A stretch of DNA of 64,000 nt from Clostridia bacterium (lineage in GTDB: Bacteria; Bacillota; Clostridia; Oscillospirales; Acutalibacteraceae). Under the pieces are notes generated by a model, which was not told the origin of the DNA, ran no database searches, and was given only the letters and a program-made list of their open reading frames with translations. Of the stretch, positions 58,372 through 64,000 are shown one piece after another. Location: the NCBI GenBank assembly GCA_017415515.1, contig JAFQGI010000030.1:1-64000 (forward strand), in the 5' to 3' direction. Position numbers and translations under genes: made by a program. Positions within the stretch are counted from its first letter, which is position 1, and each line of letters opens with the position of its first letter.

Positions 58372-60186
58372 ATGCCTGAAATTACAAGCATCGCGCAGAC
58401 GACGCCAGCTTATTGGCTCTCTGTTGTTATTGGTTTGATTATCGGTCTGGTGTTCTTTATGTTCGGCATGAACGTCATGTCCGGAAATTTGGAAAAGATG
58501 TCCGGCGGTAAGTTGGAGCGTACACTCAAAAAGGCCACGACCAATCCTTTTGTCAGTATTCTCCTCGGTGCCGCTATCACCATTGCGGTGCAGTCATCTT
58601 CTGCGACTACGGTGATGATGGTGGGTTTGGTCAACTCCGGTTTGATGACCATGTCCCAGACCTTATACGTCATCTATGGCGCTAACATCGGCACCACCTT
58701 CACCTCTTGGATTCTCTCTATGTCCGGCATTGAGAGCAACAATATCGGTATCCTGATGCTCAAACCGGAGAATTTTGCTCCGGTGTTGGCTTTGATCGGT
58801 ACCGTGATGGTGATGATGTCCAAGAAAGATCAGCGCAAGAGCATCGGCACCATCCTCATCGGCTTTGCCATTCTGATTTACGGCATGGAGCTGATGGACA
58901 TGGGCGTCAGCCCCCTCTCTGAGCTGGAGGAGTTTAAGTCACTGTTGACTCGTTACAGCAATCCTCTGATCTTGTTGCTCATCAGCACGATTTTCACCGG
59001 TGTTATCCAGTCCTCTGCTGCTACCATCGGTATCGTGCAGACCTTTGCGATGAACGGAGTCATCACCAACTATATGGCGATTCCGCTGGTGATGGGCGCC
59101 AACATCGGCACCTGTGTTACCTCGATGCTGTCCTCTATCGGCACCAACCGCAACGCCAAGCGGGTGGTGGTGTTGCATTTCGCCATGAATCTCATCGGCA
59201 CGGTGGTGTGGTTGCCGGCGTTTATGCTGTTCAATTCCTTCCTCTCCGATCAGAGTGCGATCTACACCTTCCTGCATGCAGATGAGAGCTCCAGCGCCTT
59301 TGCTGTGGCGGTGGTTCACTCCATCTTCAACGTGCTCACCGCTGCTCTGCTGTTGCCTTTCGGCAAGCAGATGGAGAAGTTGGCCTGCTTGGTCGTTCGC
59401 GACAAGGAGGAGGCAACCGAGGAGAAGAAAGGCCTGTTTCTCGACGAGCGTCTGCTGAATTCCCCCTCCGTGGCGGTGTCTGAGTGCAATCACGCCAGCA
59501 TCAACATGTGCGGCCTGGCCTATCACAATGTGTTGATGTCTCTGAAATTGTTGGAGAAATTCGACGAGAAGAAGATCGAGCCGATGCGTGACGTTGAGCA
59601 TCAGTTGGATGATGCTGAGGATAAGCTGGGCACCTATTTGGTGCAGTTGTCTTCCCGTGCTTTGTCCGAGAAGGACTCTCAAGTGGTGTCCAAAATGCTC
59701 CATGCCATTGGCAATTTTGAGCGTTTGGGTGATCACGCGCTGAACTTGAAGGATTGTGCCGTGGAGATGCACGAAAAGGGCCTTTCCTTCACCGATGAGG
59801 CCAAGAAGGAGCTGGCGGTTCTCACCGCCGCCATCCGCGAGATCTTGGAGATCACCAACCGCGCCTATTCCGAAAACGATATCACCATGGCGCGGCAGGT
59901 GGAGCCCTTGGAGCAGGTCATTGACGGTCTGATTTCCAAGATTCGTGCCGGTCACGTCCGTCGCTTGCGTAACGGCGAGTGCAGCATTGAGATGGGCTTT
60001 GTGCTGGCGGATATGCTCACCAATTTTGAGCGTGTGTCCGACCACTGCTCCAACGTGGCGGTTGCCGTTATTGAGGTGGAGCACAACACCTTTGATACTC
60101 ACCATTATTTGCAGGATATCAAACGCACTGACGTGGATTTCCAGCACGCCTATGCCAATTACAAGGAAAAATACACCTTGGCTTAA
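58372..60186 (+). CDS. Na/Pi cotransporter family protein with PhoU-like domain
   Basis: A 604-residue protein. Eight or more membrane helices (about 15-345) contain two inverted QSS repeats, ITIAVQSSSATTVMMVGLVNSG and FTGVIQSSAATIGIVQTFAMNG, the NptA/PF02690 signature. The C-terminal part (about 370-590) is helical and PhoU-like (NFERLGDHALNLKD, NFERVSDHCSNVAVAVIE). Predicted Na+-driven phosphate transport with built-in regulation. The 250-base gap upstream has a GGGG...CCCC hairpin (about 58276-58298) but no riboswitch I recognise. Confidence 0.9.
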   Translation: MPEITSIAQTTPAYWLSVVIGLIIGLVFFMFGMNVMSGNLEKMSGGKLERTLKKATTNPFVSILLGAAITIAVQSSSATTVMMVGLVNSGLMTMSQTLYVIYGANIGTTFTSWILSMSGIESNNIGILMLKPENFAPVLALIGTVMVMMSKKDQRKSIGTILIGFAILIYGMELMDMGVSPLSELEEFKSLLTRYSNPLILLLISTIFTGVIQSSAATIGIVQTFAMNGVITNYMAIPLVMGANIGTCVTSMLSSIGTNRNAKRVVVLHFAMNLIGTVVWLPAFMLFNSFLSDQSAIYTFLHADESSSAFAVAVVHSIFNVLTAALLLPFGKQMEKLACLVVRDKEEATEEKKGLFLDERLLNSPSVAVSECNHASINMCGLAYHNVLMSLKLLEKFDEKKIEPMRDVEHQLDDAEDKLGTYLVQLSSRALSEKDSQVVSKMLHAIGNFERLGDHALNLKDCAVEMHEKGLSFTDEAKKELAVLTAAIREILEITNRAYSENDITMARQVEPLEQVIDGLISKIRAGHVRRLRNGECSIEMGFVLADMLTNFERVSDHCSNVAVAVIEVEHNTFDTHHYLQDIKRTDVDFQHAYANYKEKYTLA

Positions 60187-60218
60187 CACTAGGGTTCGGG
60201 TTTGATTGCTCACCCTAA

Positions 60219-60257
60219 CCAAAAAGCGGTCCGTACCATCGGTACGGACCGCTTTCT
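60219..60257. terminator. Bidirectional terminator
   Basis: AAAGCGGTCCGTACC pairs with GGTACGGACCGCTTT, with A-run and T-rich flanks, between convergent genes. Confidence 0.88.
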
Positions 60258-60701
60258 TTATCCCTTGATTTCCGTCGGTAATTCTTTTTCGCTGTACAGC
60301 GCAATGCCGTTCTCGTGCAGCAGACGCGCTGCCAGCCCCATTCCGGGGATTTTCACTCCCGTGTGGGTGCCGTCATAGATACGGCTTTTGCCGCAGCTTG
60401 GGCTGCTCTCTTTGAGAATGGCGGCAGTGATGCCGTGTTCTTTGCACAGCGCCAGCGCTCCCTCGGCACCGCGGGTATATTCGGCGGTGCAGTCGGTGCC
60501 GTCCGCCGCCAGCACTTTGTCGCCCACGATCTCACAGGGCTTGCGGGGGATGGGCAAACCACCGCAATGTTCGGGGCAATAGGGGAGAGCTACACCGTCT
60601 TCTGCCAGTTTGCGCAGGTGAGGAAAGTCAAAACTGCCCCCGTCATAACGGCATTGTTCGCCGCACAGACAGGCGCTGATCAAATATTTATACATACTCA
60701 T
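60258..60701 (-). CDS. DUF523 family protein
   Basis: A 147-residue protein. ISACLCGEQCRYDG and LKESSPSCGKSRIYDG are the paired cysteine motifs of DUF523 (YbbK-like). Four conserved Cys suggest metal or cluster binding; function is unknown. Its start shares one base with the lexA stop (TGATG), so it is translated as part of the lexA operon and may be SOS-induced. Confidence 0.85.
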   Translation of the reverse strand: MSMYKYLISACLCGEQCRYDGGSFDFPHLRKLAEDGVALPYCPEHCGGLPIPRKPCEIVGDKVLAADGTDCTAEYTRGAEGALALCKEHGITAAILKESSPSCGKSRIYDGTHTGVKIPGMGLAARLLHENGIALYSEKELPTEIKG

Positions 60702-61288
60702 CAGAAATACCGCACCAGCGAGACGACCTTGCCCAGCACGATGGCCTCTTTGACGATGATGGGCTCAAACTCGGGGTTTTCCGGCTGCAAGCGGATGTGG
60801 TCGCTCTCCATATAAATGCGCTTGACGGTGGCCTCGTCGCCGATGAGCGCCACCACCACGTCGCCGTTCTGGGCGGTGTTGGTGCGGCGCACGATCACCA
60901 CGTCCCGGTCGAGGATACCGGCGTTAATCATACTGGTGCCGCTGACCCGCAGGGCAAACAGCTCGCCGGCAGGATATTGATTGCCGCCGGAGAAGGGGAC
61001 GTAGTCCTCCACCTCTTCCACCGCCAGGATGGGCATACCGGCGGTGACCTTACCCAGCAGCGGCACGCGGGTGACACTCTCGCCGGGCAGGCGGATGGCA
61101 CGGTTGAGACCGCTGCGGCGGTCGATGTAGCCCTCGTCCTCCAAACGCTTCAAATAAGCGTGGACGGTGGAGGTGGATTTGATGCCGCAGGCATCGCCGA
61201 TCTCCCGCACAGAGGGGGGGATGCCGTCGCCCAAGCGTTCCTTCACGAAGGCCAGCACTTTTTGTTGTTTTTCATTCAACGGTTTCAT
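60701..61288 (-). CDS. lexA: LexA repressor
   Basis: A 195-residue protein: N-terminal winged helix (about 1-65; PPSVREIGDACGIKSTSTVHAYLKRLE), cleavage site VTAGMP (Ala-Gly), catalytic Ser in SGTSMINAGI and Lys in NGDVVVALIGDEATVKR. It represses SOS genes until RecA-stimulated self-cleavage. Two LexA-type boxes lie in its own promoter, so autoregulation is expected. Confidence 0.95.
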   Translation of the reverse strand: MKPLNEKQQKVLAFVKERLGDGIPPSVREIGDACGIKSTSTVHAYLKRLEDEGYIDRRSGLNRAIRLPGESVTRVPLLGKVTAGMPILAVEEVEDYVPFSGGNQYPAGELFALRVSGTSMINAGILDRDVVIVRRTNTAQNGDVVVALIGDEATVKRIYMESDHIRLQPENPEFEPIIVKEAIVLGKVVSLVRYF

Positions 61289-61332
61289 AAAAAACCTCCT
61301 AAAAATGGCAGTATTTTGCTACTTTCGTCCCC

Positions 61333-61372
61333 AGTATAGCACATATGTTCGGCAAAGTCAAACATTTGTTTG
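61333..61372 (-). promoter_or_regulatory. lexA promoter with two LexA boxes
   Basis: On the minus strand TTGACT (61356-61361) and TATACT (61333-61338) are separated by 17 bases. CGAACATATGTGCT (61338-61351) in the spacer and CAAACATTTGTTTG (61359-61372) over the -35 fit the Firmicutes consensus CGAAC-N4-GTTCG with one or two mismatches each. Confidence 0.8.
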
Positions 61373-61465
61373 CTTTTTTGCGAAAATTTTTCTCGTGATA
61401 TTCATAAATTTCTTACTTGGAATTCATTGTTTTGTCACAGAAAGTTCATATCTGCTTGTTATCAT

Positions 61466-61600
61466 AAGGATGTACTCAACGAGGGCAGGATGGAGCCGCA
61501 CCGGAATGCCCATAAGAACTTGAGTACATCCTCCTCAAACACCCCTCTAACAAAGGAAACCGCCTGACATCCCCTGTCAGGCGGTTTTCCTTTTTTTCTT
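61466..61600 (+). ncRNA. Candidate small structured RNA ending in a terminator
   Basis: A 12-bp perfect helix pairs GGATGTACTCAA (61468-61479) with TTGAGTACATCC (61520-61531). It encloses a second helix GGGC/GCCC and a Cys-codon-free, ORF-free loop. A strong terminator (GGAAACCGCCTGACA with its complement, then CTTTTTTTC) lies at 61555-61599. There is no open frame and no gene between lexA and the sigma gene. The strand is set by the terminator. It matches no class I can name (not SRP, 6S, tmRNA or a known riboswitch). It could also be a leader whose downstream gene is the sigma factor. Confidence 0.5.
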
Positions 61601-61727
61601 GCTTTCTTTGCGGTGCTCCTTTACAATAGAATTGTGAAACCTTTTTCCAAAAAGTGAGAGTTTTTCCACTCTTATCCGTTTAATAAGTGAAAGGGTAACG
61701 CAGTACCTTTCGGAAAGGAGGCAGTCC

Positions 61728-62285
61728 ATGGATAACGGTGCCAGTAGCTACCGCCGTTTTCTTGATGGTGACGACGAGGGCATTGTGGAGATCATACGAG
61801 ACTATAAAGACGGCTTGATCCTCTATCTGAACGGCTATGTGAACAACATTTTTGTCGCCGAAGAATTGATGGAGGAGACCTTCGTTAAAATCGTAACCAA
61901 AAAGCCAAAATTCACAGAAAAATACGCTTTCAAAACCTGGCTGTATACCATTGGCCGCAATGTGGCAATGGATTACCTCCGCCGTCACAAAAAGATGGCC
62001 GACACCCCCATCGACGATCTGGAAAGCTGCCTCATTGAGGAGCAGGGGGTGGAACGCTCCTATTTGCAGGAGGAGCAGAAGATCGTCCTGCACAAAGCCT
62101 TGCACAGTCTGAAAGAGGAGTATCGCCAAGTGCTGTATCTGACCTATTTTGACGGTTTCAGCAATGCCGATGCGGCGGTTGCCATGAAGAAGAGCAAACG
62201 CCAAATCGAAAACTTGGTGTATCGAGCCAAGCAGGCGCTCAAAGCACAATTGGAAAAGGAGAATTTTGTATATGAAGAGTTATAG
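61728..62285 (+). CDS. ECF-type RNA polymerase sigma factor
   Basis: A 185-residue protein. Region 2 (VNNIFVAEELMEETFVKIVTK, FKTWLYTIGRNVAMDYLRRHKK) and region 4 (LKEEYRQVLYLTYFDGFSNADAAVAMKKSKRQIENLVYRAKQALK) are typical of extracytoplasmic-function sigma factors. Its stop overlaps the start of the next gene by 14 bases, so the two are coupled. AAAGGAGG precedes the ATG. Confidence 0.93.
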   Translation: MDNGASSYRRFLDGDDEGIVEIIRDYKDGLILYLNGYVNNIFVAEELMEETFVKIVTKKPKFTEKYAFKTWLYTIGRNVAMDYLRRHKKMADTPIDDLESCLIEEQGVERSYLQEEQKIVLHKALHSLKEEYRQVLYLTYFDGFSNADAAVAMKKSKRQIENLVYRAKQALKAQLEKENFVYEEL

Positions 62286-63306
62286 AGAGATCGCCGACAA
62301 CGTGTTTGCACGGCGAGAGCAATACGTGATAGCACAGCGTAAAAAGAAGCAGAGGATCACCCGCATCACCGCCTCGTTGAGCTCGGTGGCGCTGGTGTCG
62401 CTGGCCAGCTTCGCTTTGTTTACAAACGACGCATTCCACGAAACCCCACCGATTTCCGATGGCAAACCCACCGCGACCACCAATACTCCTACGGAGATAG
62501 GGGACACCACCACGGCAAACAACGCCACCGCCACCACCACCGACGGCGGCATCGTGGCCCCCACGACCCCCACCACGTCGGTTCCCGTTCCGTCCCAGAC
62601 CACCACCCCCAGCAAGACCCAGTCCCCAACGGTAACCACGACCCCCAGCAAGACCCAGTCCACCGCTACTACTCCGAGCAAAACCGAGCCGACCAAGACG
62701 AATCCCACGCAACCGACCGCCAACCAAACTCGTCCCACCGCAACCCAAACACAACCTACCCAAACCACGCCCACCACTCAGCCCACTGTTACAGATCCAT
62801 CCGGCGAAGATCCTGTCGAGCCGATGCCTGAGTGGCCTTATTTGTGGATTATTTATGAATCGGGGGAGAACTACGCAAACGGAGAGGTGCCGATTTACTT
62901 CAAATTAGAGGGCTTTGAGGAAGTTCCCTTCGACTGGGTTAAAGAGACCTCGTACACGGCAGACGGCTTTTCGGTGGTAGGAGACATCACCGTAGAGCGA
63001 GATGCCGAGACGGGAGCTCTCATCTATCGTATGGTGTTGACCTACGACGGCGTCACCCCCAAGCCGACTTTTTTCTTCAGCGTTGTTACGGCTGACGGTA
63101 TGAAGCAAACCGACGGATTGTATGGTTATCCAGCTGACCACGGTTTCTTTGTCAGTTTCTCTTACGATTCTGCTTTTAGCTCCAGTGTTTACTATTTGGT
63201 AAAGACCGGTGTGATAACGCATGACGAGTATCAAGCCATTATGGAAAAATATTGGAGTCAATTTGGTTTCGAGTTTTCCATCGTTGTAAATGACAATTCA
63301 CATTAA
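62272..63306 (+). CDS. Single-pass membrane protein paired with the ECF sigma factor
   Basis: A 344-residue protein: short basic cytoplasmic N terminus (about 1-30), one membrane helix (about 34-52), a long Thr/Pro/Ser-rich stalk (about 60-185) and an outer beta-rich domain (about 190-344). The layout and coupling fit an anti-sigma factor, but no zinc-type (H-x3-C-x2-C) anti-sigma motif is present, so it may be a new kind or a sigma-dependent surface protein. ATG at 62272 lies nine bases after AAGGAG; an upstream TTG is unlikely. Confidence 0.75.
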   Translation: MKSYREIADNVFARREQYVIAQRKKKQRITRITASLSSVALVSLASFALFTNDAFHETPPISDGKPTATTNTPTEIGDTTTANNATATTTDGGIVAPTTPTTSVPVPSQTTTPSKTQSPTVTTTPSKTQSTATTPSKTEPTKTNPTQPTANQTRPTATQTQPTQTTPTTQPTVTDPSGEDPVEPMPEWPYLWIIYESGENYANGEVPIYFKLEGFEEVPFDWVKETSYTADGFSVVGDITVERDAETGALIYRMVLTYDGVTPKPTFFFSVVTADGMKQTDGLYGYPADHGFFVSFSYDSAFSSSVYYLVKTGVITHDEYQAIMEKYWSQFGFEFSIVVNDNSH

Positions 63307-63317
63307 TTACGTTATTT

Positions 63318-63356
63318 GAAAACCGCCTGACAGATTGCTGTCGGGCGGTTTCCTCT
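63318..63356 (+). terminator. Terminator after sigma-factor operon
   Basis: AAACCGCCTGACA pairs with TGTCGGGCGGTTT, followed by CCTCTTTTC. The stem is very like that at 61555. Confidence 0.85.
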
Positions 63357-63391
63357 TTTCTCCCTACCACCCCGCACCAAGGCAGCGGTAG

Positions 63392-63610
63392 GATCAAGCC
63401 TTCCCCTTGAGGGGAAGGTGCCGAGTGAAACGAGGCGGATGAGGTGTTGCCGAAAGCTTTTGGATTATCGTTAAATATCCGACGCTCTGCGACCACCTCA
63501 TCAGTCTGCCCTTCGGGCAGCCAGCTTCCCCTCGAGGGGAAGCCTTTCCCCCGCACCGACCTTGGATAGACCCCGTAGGGGCGGGCGCCCTCGACCGCCC
63601 GTGGGGATTG
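63392..63610. repeat. MITE-like inverted-repeat element
   Basis: AAGCCTTCCCCTTGAGGGGAAGG near 63395 has a matching inverted end, CTTCCCCTCGAGGGGAAGCCTT, near 63549. Inner boxes GATGAGGTG (about 63439) and CACCTCATC (about 63492) are inverted too. The whole is about 155 bases with no gene. A GTAGGGGCGGGCGCCC/GACCGCCCG repeat follows to 63605. Related boxes lie at 29230-29450. It is probably a dispersed non-autonomous element. Confidence 0.65.
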
Positions 63611-63640
63611 TCTTACCACACGTCTTTTCCCTTTTCCCCC

Positions 63641-63669
63641 TTGACATTTCTCGCGCTATCCGCTATTAT
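63641..63669 (+). promoter_or_regulatory. ileS promoter
   Basis: TTGACA (63641-63646) and TATTAT (63664-63669) are separated by 17 bases. Confidence 0.8.
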
Positions 63670-63684
63670 ATTGTATGATAATTA

Positions 63685-63920
63685 AAAACAGTGAACGAGT
63701 CAGTAGCGCAGTTATGCTCCCACAGCGAGTCGGGGAGGGTGTAAGCCCGACGGTAGGTATGCGGCGTGAATATCCCTCGGGAGTTGCCGGCTGAACGGAT
63801 TTTCCTATTAGGCACGGACGGGTTTCCTCCGTTATTGGGAATGCGTATGATGGTACGTGCAAATAGGTGGTATAGCGAAGTTTGACCTTCGTCCTGTTTT
63901 GCGGGACGAGGGATTTTTTA
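63685..63920 (+). promoter_or_regulatory. T-box leader of ileS
   Basis: AATAGGTGGTATAGCGAAG (about 63863-63881) is the T-box, with TGGT at 63868-63871. In Stem I, AGTA (63702-63705) faces GAATATCC (63768-63775), which contains ATC (Ile) at 63772-63774. The terminator stem CGTCCTG/CGGGACG (about 63890-63908) is followed by GAGGGATTTTTTA. Uncharged tRNA-Ile should allow read-through into ileS. Confidence 0.85.
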
Positions 63921-63938
63921 TTGTTTGGAGGTATTGAG

Positions 63939-64000
63939 ATGTACAAGAAAGTATCGACCAATATGGACTTTGTACAGCGGGAGCGCGAGGTGCTGCAGTT
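63939..64000 (+). CDS. ileS: Isoleucyl-tRNA synthetase, N-terminal fragment
   Basis: The gene runs off the window edge after 20 complete codons. The product begins MYKKVSTNMDFVQREREVLQ, the typical opening of clostridial IleRS (MYKKVDT...F-x-x-RE-x-EVL). TTGGAGGTATTGAG precedes the ATG. The Ile-type T-box just upstream supports the identity. Confidence 0.88.
   Translation, partial: MYKKVSTNMDFVQREREVLQ

Noticed and set aside
61468..61531. SRP RNA, 6S RNA or a known riboswitch
   Set aside because: The conserved cores of these classes are absent.

Overview
The window looks like chromosome from an anaerobic, endospore-forming gut or rumen Clostridia, most likely in the Oscillospiraceae/Acutalibacteraceae area. 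Evidence: a spoIIGA-sigE pair, a LexA/SOS gene with Firmicutes-type boxes, two T-boxes, a tandem glycine riboswitch, indolepyruvate:ferredoxin oxidoreductase, cohesin- and dockerin-like proteins with Cys-rich repeats, a BlaI/BlaR1 pair and GC-rich third codon positions. No phage, insertion sequence or CRISPR array was seen. The assignment is inference from gene content.

Region 1 (1-10.8 kb, minus strand): a secreted-protein island. A cohesin-like protein (789-3299) lies beside two large dockerin proteins (3517-6345, 7332-10454). Interleaved with them are three 37-38 residue paralogous peptide genes (447-560, 6980-7096, 10540-10653). Peptides and several large proteins share a C-terminal tail, roughly N-D-G-x-(L/F)-x-W. 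Directly after the peptide stop codons lie copies, often tandem, of a two-hairpin element whose helices covary. This is the best candidate here for an undescribed system.

Region 2 (11.1-21.2 kb, plus strand): a free SGNH hydrolase, a DUF4886 protein, two large secreted CE2-type esterases (one fused to an endonuclease/exonuclease/phosphatase domain) and a membrane-anchored EEP protein. The two esterases carry the same tail, and a stranded tail-plus-element copy lies between them (15271-15427).

Region 3 (21.2-29.2 kb): aryl-acid metabolism. A sodium:solute symporter is divergent from an acyl-CoA ligase and iorA-iorB; paaK plus an ACT protein follow under their own T-box, whose specifier reads as Phe. 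A palindromic operator, CTTTAA-N4-TTAAAG, sits between the -35 and -10 of both divergent promoters and again upstream of the glycine/alanine symporter at 32.7-34.2 kb, which also has a glycine riboswitch.

Region 4 (29.5-64 kb): mostly housekeeping genes. Two peptidases, a PRTase-like protein, a lipoprotein next to a BlaI/BlaR1 pair with an unusually large sensor, tlyA, two PH-domain membrane proteins, spoIIGA-sigE, an AraC regulator, galactokinase plus a sugar nucleotidyltransferase, a BspA-type LRR surface protein, NfeD/flotillin, a DUF1836 regulator, an EF-G paralogue, a Na/Pi symporter, lexA-DUF523, an ECF sigma factor with a membrane partner, and the start of ileS behind an Ile-type T-box.
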